Shown: positions 25,196 through 31,945 of the stretch, piece after piece | Layout of the letters: each line of letters starts with the position of its first letter | How positions within the stretch are numbered: the first letter of the stretch is position 1 | NCBI RefSeq assembly: GCF_003448965.1 | Contig: NZ_QRGC01000017.1 | Location: 48,188 to 112,187, forward strand | Length of the DNA stretch: 64,000 bases | Source of the DNA: Oceanicella sp. SM1341 | GTDB taxonomy: Bacteria > Pseudomonadota > Alphaproteobacteria > Rhodobacterales > Rhodobacteraceae | Direction: 5' to 3' | Position numbers and translations under genes: made by a program | The notes under the pieces: generated by a model | What the model was told of the DNA's origin: nothing | Databases searched by the model: none | What the model saw: the letters and a program-made list of their open reading frames with translations, nothing else

Positions 25196-25966
25196 ATGGC
25201 CCGCCGCAGAATGGTTTACGAGGGCAAGGCGAAGATCCTCTACGAAGGCCCCGAACCCGGGACCCTCATTCAGTATTTCAAGGACGATGCCACCGCCGGG
25301 AACGGCGCGAAGAAGGACGTGGTCGAGGGCAAGGGGGTGCTGAACAACCGCATCTCCGAGCACGTGATGACCGGCCTGAACGCCATCGGCGTGCCCACGC
25401 ATTTCATCCGCCGGCTCAACATGCGCGAGCAGCTCGTCCGCGCGGTGGAGATGATCCCGCTCGAGATCGTGGTGCGCAACGTGGCCGCCGGCTCGCTGTC
25501 CACCCGGCTCGGCATCGAGGAGGGCACGCCCCTCCCCCGCCCGATCATCGAGTTCTACCTCAAGGACGACGCCCTGGGCGACCCGATGGTCACCGAGGAG
25601 CACATCATCGCGTTCAACTGGGCCGCCCAGCAGGACATCGACGACATCATCTCGCTTGCACTGCGTGTTAACGACTTCATGTCAGGCATGATGATGGGCG
25701 TCGGCATCCGGCTCATCGACTTCAAGATCGAGATCGGCCGGCACTGGGAGGGGGATTTCCACCGTCTCGTCATCGCCGACGAGATCAGCCCCGACAGCTG
25801 CCGCCTGTGGGACGTGAAATCGGGCGACAAGCTCGACAAGGACGTGTTCCGCCGCGACCTCGGCTCCATTGCCGACACCTATTCCGAGGTGGCCCAGCGG
25901 CTCGGCATCATGCCTCGCCCGGGTGAGCGCACCGAGGGCAAGCGCGGCCCGAAGCTGGTCCACTGA
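25196..25966 (+). CDS. purC: phosphoribosylaminoimidazole-succinocarboxamide synthase
   Basis: PurC joins CAIR and aspartate with ATP hydrolysis in purine synthesis. The 256-residue protein starts [18 protein letters not shown] and shows the SAICAR signatures [20 protein letters not shown] and [19 protein letters not shown]. The GRHWEGDF region leads to [15 protein letters not shown], the second PROSITE-type signature. Start ATG is at 25196; the longer frame includes untranslated DNA with the promoter. purS and purQ follow, after a repeat-bearing gap. Confidence 0.98.
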   Translation: MARRRMVYEGKAKILYEGPEPGTLIQYFKDDATAGNGAKKDVVEGKGVLNNRISEHVMTGLNAIGVPTHFIRRLNMREQLVRAVEMIPLEIVVRNVAAGSLSTRLGIEEGTPLPRPIIEFYLKDDALGDPMVTEEHIIAFNWAAQQDIDDIISLALRVNDFMSGMMMGVGIRLIDFKIEIGRHWEGDFHRLVIADEISPDSCRLWDVKSGDKLDKDVFRRDLGSIADTYSEVAQRLGIMPRPGERTEGKRGPKLVH

Positions 25967-26015
25967 GGCCCCGCCGGGGCGCCGCCCATCCGCCGGCGCG
26001 CCGGCACGAGATCAA

Positions 26016-26091
26016 GGCGCCCGGAGGGCGCTTCCGACCAGGCGCCCAAAGGGCGCATCCGACCCAGACGCCCCGAGGGCGCATCCGAACC
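26016..26091. repeat. three tandem 25-26-bp hairpin-plus-spacer repeats between purC and purS
   Basis: Copies at 26016-26040, 26041-26066 and 26067-26091. Each is a short palindrome of the form GGCGCCC-n3-GGGCGC followed by a conserved spacer TCCGACC(C)A. The third is GACGCCCCGAGGGCGCATCC. They are inside a presumed purC-purS-purQ transcript, so the mRNA would carry three small hairpins in a row. Confidence 0.8.
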
Positions 26092-26133
26092 GCGCCGCCG
26101 GCGCGGCCCCAAGATCGAACGGAGACGACACGC

Positions 26134-26373
26134 ATGCATGCCCGCGTTCACATCACCCTCAAGCCCGGTGTCCTCGATCCGCAGGGAGAAGCGGTGCGCC
26201 ACGCGCTCGGCGCCATCGGTTTCAACGGCGTCAACGGCGTGCGCCAGGGCAAGGTGATCGACCTCGACCTGCACGGCATCGAACCCGCCCAGGCCGAGGA
26301 GCAGGTGCGCCAGATGTGCGAGAAACTGCTCGCCAATACCGTGATCGAGAACTACACGGTGGAAATTCTCTGA
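26134..26373 (+). CDS. purS: phosphoribosylformylglycinamidine synthase subunit PurS
   Basis: PurS is the small bridging subunit of the three-part FGAM synthase (PurL-PurQ-PurS). The 79-residue protein has the hallmark start HARVHITLKPGVLDPQGEAV and the segment VRHALGAIGFNGVNGVRQGK. It ends with the conserved CEKLLANTVIENYTVEIL. GGAGACGAC precedes the ATG. PurL is not in the window. Confidence 0.97.
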   Translation: MHARVHITLKPGVLDPQGEAVRHALGAIGFNGVNGVRQGKVIDLDLHGIEPAQAEEQVRQMCEKLLANTVIENYTVEIL

Positions 26374-26489
26374 CACCCCATCCCGGGTCGTCAGCATCGC
26401 TGCACAGTGAGCCGGGCCCGGCGGGGGCCCCGGCCTGACAGACCGGCCCGTTCACGCGCCGACCGTCCCGGCGCTTCTGGAGAGTGACC

Positions 26490-27188
26490 ATGAAAACCGC
26501 CGTCATCGTGTTCCCCGGCTCCAACTGCGACCGCGACCTCGCCCGTGCCTTCGAGCGCGTCTCCGGCCGTCCCAGCACCATGGTCTGGCACAAGGAAACC
26601 GCCCTGCCCTCCGGGCTCGACGTGGTGGCCCTGCCGGGCGGCTTCTCCTTCGGGGATTACCTGCGCTGCGGCGCCATCGCCGCGCGCTCGCCGATCATGC
26701 GCGCCGTGGCCGAGTTCGCGCAGGGCGGCGGCCACGTGCTGGGCATCTGCAACGGCTTCCAGGTGCTGCTCGAGACCGGGCTGCTGCCCGGTGCCCTGCT
26801 CCGCAACGCCGGGCTCAACTTCGTGTGCCGCGACGTGCACCTGAACGTCGAGACCACCGACAGTCCCTTCACCAACGCCTGGCACAACGGCGGCGTGGCC
26901 CGCATCCCCGTCGCCCACCATGACGGCAACTACCTCGTCGACGATTCGCTGCTCGACCGCCTGCACGGCGAATCCCGCGTCGCCTTCACCTATTGCGACG
27001 CGCTCGGCAACGTGACGGACGAGGCGAACCCCAACGGCTCGGTGAGCAACATCGCCGGCGTGCTCTCGCCCAACCGCCGGGTGCTGGGCATGATGCCCCA
27101 CCCCGAACGCCTGTGCGACCCCGCCCTTGGCGGCTCCGACGGCGCGAAAGTGTTCGAAAGCCTGCTCGGCGCCCTCGCCCCGGCCTGA
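26490..27188 (+). CDS. purQ: phosphoribosylformylglycinamidine synthase subunit PurQ
   Basis: PurQ is the glutaminase subunit that supplies ammonia to PurL. The 232-residue class I amidotransferase has the nucleophile in [11 protein letters not shown] (Cys87), the N-terminal [17 protein letters not shown], and the MMPHPERL motif with His and Glu of the triad near residue 207. The start is ATG 26490, with GGAGA six bases upstream; an upstream GTG two codons earlier overlaps the Shine-Dalgarno region. It is convergent with msrP downstream. Confidence 0.97.
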   Translation: MKTAVIVFPGSNCDRDLARAFERVSGRPSTMVWHKETALPSGLDVVALPGGFSFGDYLRCGAIAARSPIMRAVAEFAQGGGHVLGICNGFQVLLETGLLPGALLRNAGLNFVCRDVHLNVETTDSPFTNAWHNGGVARIPVAHHDGNYLVDDSLLDRLHGESRVAFTYCDALGNVTDEANPNGSVSNIAGVLSPNRRVLGMMPHPERLCDPALGGSDGAKVFESLLGALAPA

Positions 27189-27240
27189 TCCGCGCGCCGC
27201 GGCCCGGCACCACACGAGCCCGCCCCGCGCTGCCGCCGGG

Positions 27241-27276
27241 CGGGCCGTCGACGGCCCGAGGGGGCTCGATGCCCCC
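27241..27276. repeat. paired palindromes between purQ and msrP, including the 17-nt recurrent hairpin
   Basis: A perfect 18-nt palindrome (CGGGCCGTCGACGGCCCG, 27241-27258) is followed at 27260-27276 by GGGGGCTCGATGCCCCC. The latter is the exact reverse complement of the hairpin at 36115-36131 and 48080-48096. It lies between convergent stops and may act as a bidirectional transcription block, but no T-run is present. Confidence 0.75.
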
Positions 27277-27304
27277 GACGGGACGTCCGCCCCCCGCGGG
27301 CCGC

Positions 27305-28258
27305 TCAGTACCAGAGCGTGCGCGCCGACTGGTCCATGTTCGCGTAGAGCCCGGCCACTTCCTCGCCATAGCCGTTGAAGAGCTGCGTCGGCACCTGGTC
27401 GCCGGTGCCCAGCACGCGCTCCTGCGCCTGGCTCCAGCGCGGGTGCGGCACCTCCGGGTTCACATTGGCCCAGAAGCCGTATTCCGAGCTCTGCAGGTCC
27501 TGCCAGAAGCTCTGCGGCTGCTCGTCGGTGAAGCTGATCCGCACCACCGATTTCACCGACTTGAAGCCGAATTTCCACGGCAGGTGCAGCCGCAGCGGTG
27601 CGCCCATCGTCTTCGGCAGGTCCTTGCCATAGGCCCCCACCACCATGAAGGCGAGCGGGTTCATCGCCTCCTCGATGGTCAGCCCCTCCACGTAGGGCCA
27701 GGGATACCAGGTCTGCCGCTGGCCGGGCGCGATCTCGGGGTTCTTGAAGGTCTCCATCCGCACGTATTTCGCATCCGAACCCGGGCCCGCCATGCCCACC
27801 AGCTCGGAGAGCGGGAAACCGATCCAGGGCACCACCATCGACCAGGCCTCCACGCAGCGGTGCCGCACGATGCGTTCCTCCAGCGGCATGCGCTTGAGCA
27901 GGTCCTCCATGCCGATCTCCATCGGCGTGTCCACCATGCCGTCGATCTTCACCGTCCAGGGGTCGGTCTCGAGCGCGTCCACCTCGCGGTAGACCGATTT
28001 CGACATGCTGAACTCGTAGAAATTGTTGTAGGTCGTGTTGATCGCCTCGTCCGTCACCGGCCGTCCGGCATCGGCGAAGGCCGGGTTCATCTGCGGCTCG
28101 GGCGAGAAGCCGGAGGCGGCAGAGGCCAGCCGCGGCAGCGCGCTGCTCAGCCCGATCCCCGCCATCCCGGCCAGGATGGCCCGGCGGTTCAGGAAAACGG
28201 ATTCGGGCGTGACCTCGCGCTCGGGAATGATCCAGCGGGGCTTGCGGTGATAGTGCAT
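27305..28258 (-). CDS. msrP: protein-methionine-sulfoxide reductase catalytic subunit MsrP (YedY)
   Basis: MsrP is a periplasmic molybdopterin enzyme that repairs oxidised methionines. The 317-residue protein has a twin-arginine signal (RRAILAGMAGIGLSS, residues 25-40) and the sulfite-oxidase fold with the molybdenum-ligand cysteine in VRHRCVEAWSMVVPW (Cys135). It also has APLRLHLPWKFGFKS and the C-terminal NPEVPHPRW and GEEVAGLYANMDQ. The start ATG at 28256-28258 gives the normal leader length. The membrane heme partner MsrQ usually follows msrP; none is seen here on either side. Confidence 0.95.
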   Translation of the reverse strand: MHYHRKPRWIIPEREVTPESVFLNRRAILAGMAGIGLSSALPRLASAASGFSPEPQMNPAFADAGRPVTDEAINTTYNNFYEFSMSKSVYREVDALETDPWTVKIDGMVDTPMEIGMEDLLKRMPLEERIVRHRCVEAWSMVVPWIGFPLSELVGMAGPGSDAKYVRMETFKNPEIAPGQRQTWYPWPYVEGLTIEEAMNPLAFMVVGAYGKDLPKTMGAPLRLHLPWKFGFKSVKSVVRISFTDEQPQSFWQDLQSSEYGFWANVNPEVPHPRWSQAQERVLGTGDQVPTQLFNGYGEEVAGLYANMDQSARTLWY

Positions 28259-28381
28259 CGGGCGTTTCTCCTCGGCTCGGGTGCGCACACCCCCCTCAAG
28301 CATGCATCCTAGGCCGGAAGCCCCGCGCACATCCAATCAAAGGCGCTTGAGCCCGCCGTGGCCGCACCATATCCTCTGCCG

Positions 28382-30160
28382 ATGACCCCACAAAGCCCCA
28401 TGACCAGGGACGCCATCGCTGCGCGGCGCGGATCGCTCCTGCGCAGGGGTCTCGCCGTGCTCGGCATCACCATCGTGGCGCTGCTGATCTGGGCCAGCCA
28501 CAACTACCTCACCACCTTCTACTCCGAGGACCTGCGCAACCGCGCCAACGTGCGCGCCGCCATCTACAACGGCTCGCTGCTCAACGTGCTGGAGCGCCAC
28601 CAGCTCATCCCGTCCGTCCTCGCGCGTGACCGCACCCTCACCGACGCGCTGATGAAGGGGCAATACGCGATGACCTCGGCCCGGCTCATCGACATCAACG
28701 ACGAGCTGAAGGCCCGCAACCTGCTGCTCTTCGACGCCACGGGCCGCATCGTCGCCTCCTCCGACCGCCGGCTGCTCGGTACCTCCCGCGCCGACCGGCC
28801 GTATTTCCGCGAGGCCGCGCGCGAGAACACCACCATCTTCACCACCACCGGCGTGGCCGAGCGCGAGCTGGGCTTCTTCTTCGCCCATGCCGTGCGCTCG
28901 GGCGGCCAGCTGCTCGGCGTCATCGCGGTGCAGGTGAACCTGGGCGAGCTCGAGGCCTCCTGGGCGCGCGACACCGGCCGCGTCTTCGTCACCAATGCCG
29001 AGGACGTTGTCATCCTCTCCTCCCACCCGGACTGGCGCTACAAGCTGCTCTCGCCCCTGCTGGAGGAGGCGCGCATGGCCGCCCTGCGCTCGCGCCAGCT
29101 CGGCGGGCTCGAGATCCTGCCGATGGACTGGACCGGCACCGGCCGCCAGGTGCGCATCGGCGGCGCGACCTACCTGCGCCGCGACGTCTCCATCGGCTTC
29201 CGCGGCTGGACGCTCAACTACCTCGCCCCGCTCGACGACGTGCGCGCCCGGGTGAACGCGGTGATCGCGCTCGAGATCATGGCCGTCGCCCTGCTGGTGG
29301 CGCTGATCTTCTGGATCCGCTCCAAGCAGGCCTGGCGGCGCTTCCTGCGGCTCGAGCGCGAATCCGCCGAGCTGCGCGACCTCAACCGCCGCCTGTCGGA
29401 CGAGATCCTCGAGCGCCGCCGCGTCGAGCAGACGCTGGCGCGCACAGAGCAGAGCCTGGTGCAGGCCTCCAAGCTCGCCGCCCTCGGCCAGATGTCGGCC
29501 GCGGTGAGCCATGAGCTCAACCAGCCCCTCGCCGCCATGCGCACCTACATCGCCGGCGCCCGCCTGCTCATCGAGCGCGGCCGCATGCCCGAGGCGCATT
29601 CCTCCATCCAGCGCATCGACGACCTGATCGGCCGCATGGCCATGCTCACCCGGCAGCTCAAGTCCTTCGCGCGCAAGGGCGAGGACGAGATCCGCCCGCT
29701 CGACCTGCGCGACGCGATCAAGGGCGCGCTCTCGGTGATGTCGCCCCAGCTCGGCCAGGTGCGGGTGGAGCTCGTCACCGACATGCCCTCCACCCCGGTG
29801 ATGACCCGGGGCGACCAGCTGCGCATCGAGCAGATCCTGGTGAACCTGCTGCGCAACGCCCTCGACGCCCTGCGCGCCCAGGATGACCGGCGCATCGAGG
29901 TCACCCTCGTGCCCGGCCCCCTGCCCACCATCCGCGTGTCCGACAACGGCCCCGGCCTGCCGAAGGAACCGGATGCCCTGTTCGAGCCTTTTTTCACCAC
30001 CAAGCGCCCCGGCGAGGGGCTCGGTCTCGGGCTGGCCATTTCCGCGGGCATCGCGCAGGATCTCGGCGGAGAGCTCACGGCCCGGAACCTCGCGCGGGGC
30101 GGAGCGTGTTTCGAGCTCACGCTCCCCGCCTTGCAGAAACTGGATACGGCAGCAGAATGA
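28382..30160 (+). CDS. dctB: sensor histidine kinase, DctB-like (C4-dicarboxylate type)
   Basis: A 592-residue membrane sensor kinase. A first membrane helix (residues about 18-38) and a second near 297-317 bracket a periplasmic double-Cache-like ligand domain of roughly 250 residues, as in DctB. A coiled-coil linker with RRRVEQTLARTEQSLVQASK leads to the H-box SAAVSHELNQPLAAMRTY and the ATPase motifs N (ILVNLLRNALDAL), G1 (DNGPGLP), F (FEPFFTTK) and G2 (GEGLGLGLAIS). ATG 28382 is taken, with 28400 as an alternative. It overlaps the regulator gene by 4 bp. The ligand is inferred from the family only; no dicarboxylate transporter gene is nearby. Confidence 0.88.
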   Translation: MTPQSPMTRDAIAARRGSLLRRGLAVLGITIVALLIWASHNYLTTFYSEDLRNRANVRAAIYNGSLLNVLERHQLIPSVLARDRTLTDALMKGQYAMTSARLIDINDELKARNLLLFDATGRIVASSDRRLLGTSRADRPYFREAARENTTIFTTTGVAERELGFFFAHAVRSGGQLLGVIAVQVNLGELEASWARDTGRVFVTNAEDVVILSSHPDWRYKLLSPLLEEARMAALRSRQLGGLEILPMDWTGTGRQVRIGGATYLRRDVSIGFRGWTLNYLAPLDDVRARVNAVIALEIMAVALLVALIFWIRSKQAWRRFLRLERESAELRDLNRRLSDEILERRRVEQTLARTEQSLVQASKLAALGQMSAAVSHELNQPLAAMRTYIAGARLLIERGRMPEAHSSIQRIDDLIGRMAMLTRQLKSFARKGEDEIRPLDLRDAIKGALSVMSPQLGQVRVELVTDMPSTPVMTRGDQLRIEQILVNLLRNALDALRAQDDRRIEVTLVPGPLPTIRVSDNGPGLPKEPDALFEPFFTTKRPGEGLGLGLAISAGIAQDLGGELTARNLARGGACFELTLPALQKLDTAAE

Positions 30161-31464
30161 TCCCCCTTCCCCCTACCCCCGTCGCCATCGTCGATGACGA
30201 GGAGGACATGCGTGCCTCCATCGCCCAGTGGATGGAGCTCTCCGGCTTCATCCCCGCCCCCTTCGAGAACGGCCTCGCGGCGCTCGACGCCATCGGCGCC
30301 GATTTCTCCGGCGTGGTCATCACCGATGTCCGCATGCCCGAGATGGACGGCATGGCCCTGCTCGGCCGCCTGCTGGAGCGCGACCCCGATCTGCCGGTGA
30401 TCCTGATCACCGGCCACGGCGACGTGCCCATGGCGGTGGAGGCGATGCGCGTCGGCGCCTACGACTTCCTCGAGAAGCCCTTCAACCCCGACCGGCTGAC
30501 CGACCTGGTGCGCCGCGCCGCCGAGGCCCGCCGCCTGGTGCTGGAAAACCGCGCCCTGCGCCGCGAGCGCGCCGACGGCTCGGCCCTGCTGCGCCAGATC
30601 GCCGGCGAGAGCCCGGTCATCCGCCGCCTGCGCGAGGACATCCTCGACGGCGCCGCCACCGGCGCCAACGTGCTCATCCAGGGCGAGACCGGCACCGGCA
30701 AGACGCTGATCGCCCGCGCCCTGCACGGCTGCTCGCCCAGCGCCGAGGGCCCGTTCATCACCCTCAACTGCGCCGCCCTGCCGGAGGACGCGCCCATCGC
30801 CGCCCTGCATGACCGGCTGGTGGCGGCGCGCGGCGGCACGCTGTTCCTCGACGAGGTGACCGCCCTGCCGCCCGCCCTGCAGCCCCACCTCGTCGACGCG
30901 CTGCACGACACCTCCACCGGGGCGCCGCGCATCATCTCCGCCGCCCCCGAGGGCACCGACGAGGCCATCGCCGACGGCAGGCTGCGCAAGGATCTCTACT
31001 TCCGCCTCGCCGCGATGGAGCTGGTGGCGCCGCCGCTGCGCGACCGGGGCGAGGACATCCTGCTGCTGTTCGACCTCTTCGCCCAGTCGCTCGCCGCCGA
31101 GCATGACGCGACACCCCCCGCCCTCTCGGCCGATGATGCCGCCACGCTGCTGCAGTTCCCCTGGCCCGGCAACGTGCGCCAGCTGCGCAACCTCGCCGAG
31201 CGCGCGGTGCTGCGCGCCAAGCGCGGCCCGGTGATCCTCGCCGAGCTGCTCGACCCCGTCGCCCCCTCCGGCACCGAGCAGCTGCCGCAGGACCTGCGCC
31301 CCCTGAAGGACCACGTCGAGGCCTTCGAGCGCATGATGATCCGCAACGCCCTGCGCCGGCATCGCGGCTCGATCACCGAGGTGATGGAGGAGCTGGCGCT
31401 GCCGCGCCGCACCCTCAACGAGAAGATGGCCCGCTACGCCATCTCGCGCTCCGACTTCGTCTGA
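30157..31464 (+). CDS. dctD: DctD-like response regulator lacking the sigma-54 GAFTGA motif
   Basis: A 435-residue regulator in three parts: receiver (residues 8-120, phospho-Asp57, Lys107), AAA+ domain (about 145-370, Walker A GETGTGKT at 176-183, Walker B GTLFLDE at 227-233, arginine-finger region FRLAAMELVAPPLRDRGEDI) and a C-terminal Fis-like helix-turn-helix ending in RRTLNEKMARYAI. Between NCAALPE (204-210) and Walker B only about 16 residues remain, where normal members have about 35 with ESELFGHEKGAFTGA. The sigma-54 contact loop is therefore absent. By analogy with Rhodobacter NtrC it may work with a sigma-70-type holoenzyme; that is an inference. The start overlaps the dctB stop as ATGA. 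Confidence 0.9.
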   Translation: MIPLPPTPVAIVDDEEDMRASIAQWMELSGFIPAPFENGLAALDAIGADFSGVVITDVRMPEMDGMALLGRLLERDPDLPVILITGHGDVPMAVEAMRVGAYDFLEKPFNPDRLTDLVRRAAEARRLVLENRALRRERADGSALLRQIAGESPVIRRLREDILDGAATGANVLIQGETGTGKTLIARALHGCSPSAEGPFITLNCAALPEDAPIAALHDRLVAARGGTLFLDEVTALPPALQPHLVDALHDTSTGAPRIISAAPEGTDEAIADGRLRKDLYFRLAAMELVAPPLRDRGEDILLLFDLFAQSLAAEHDATPPALSADDAATLLQFPWPGNVRQLRNLAERAVLRAKRGPVILAELLDPVAPSGTEQLPQDLRPLKDHVEAFERMMIRNALRRHRGSITEVMEELALPRRTLNEKMARYAISRSDFV

Positions 31465-31508
31465 CCCGGACCCTGCCGGCCAGCCCCCGCGCCGGGCGCG
31501 CTGCAGGC

Positions 31509-31557
31509 AAAAAAAAAGTCGCCGCAACCCTGGCATGGGGAGGCCGGGTGCGGCGAC
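31509..31557 (-). terminator. intrinsic terminator of the 42-residue peptide gene
   Basis: On the minus strand GTCGCCGCA (31549-31557) pairs with TGCGGCGAC (31518-31526) and is followed by nine T residues. It lies 165 bp beyond the small gene's stop. The plus-strand side has no T-run, so it does not obviously serve dctD. Confidence 0.85.
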
Positions 31558-31721
31558 AGTGAGGCGAACCGGGAGAGCGTCGCAGGACAGGGACAGGGCC
31601 AACGACGGATCGGAAGAGGCAGAAAGACCGATCTCCGGCGGGGTATGCCGGGGCTTCCCATGTGGTTCGCCAGGCGAAACAGGACAGTCTCCGGCCGAAG
31701 AGAACCGGCCGGCGGCAGGCT

Positions 31722-31850
31722 TCAGAACATTCCGAAAACACCGAAGAGCGCGACGAGCAGCACCGTGAGCGCGAGCAGGCCGAGCACATCTGCGGCCGCA
31801 TCGCGGTGGTGGAATTCGGTGTTGCGAACCATGCGGATCAGGGTCGACAT
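31722..31850 (-). CDS. 42-residue small membrane protein
   Basis: A short gene in the gap between dctD and recG. The peptide begins MSTLIRMVRNTEFHHRDAAA and continues into a hydrophobic helix (DVLGLLALTVLLVALFGVFG) before a short MF end. GAGGGAG sits eight bases upstream of the ATG (31848-31850). A TTGACT-containing promoter candidate lies about 60 bp upstream, and an intrinsic terminator lies downstream, so it forms a complete small transcription unit. The pattern (basic amphipathic start, single span) suits an inner-membrane regulator or complex accessory subunit. I recall similar short peptides in Rhodobacterales but cannot name a function. Confidence 0.68.
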   Translation of the reverse strand: MSTLIRMVRNTEFHHRDAAADVLGLLALTVLLVALFGVFGMF

Positions 31851-31884
31851 CGGCATCTCCCTCGGTGGGCGGTTAATGTTTCCT

Positions 31885-31914
31885 TAATGTTCCCGCTCCG
31901 CCTCGCAGAGTCAA
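31885..31914 (-). promoter_or_regulatory. candidate promoter of the 42-residue peptide gene
   Basis: On the minus strand TTGACT (31909-31914) is followed after 17-18 bp by AACATTA. The octamer AACATTAA then appears twice with a short gap, which could be a regulator site or simply an A/T-rich start region. Confidence 0.4.
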
Positions 31915-31945
31915 GAACTTTAAGAGAACAGATGCGAACGAAGGG

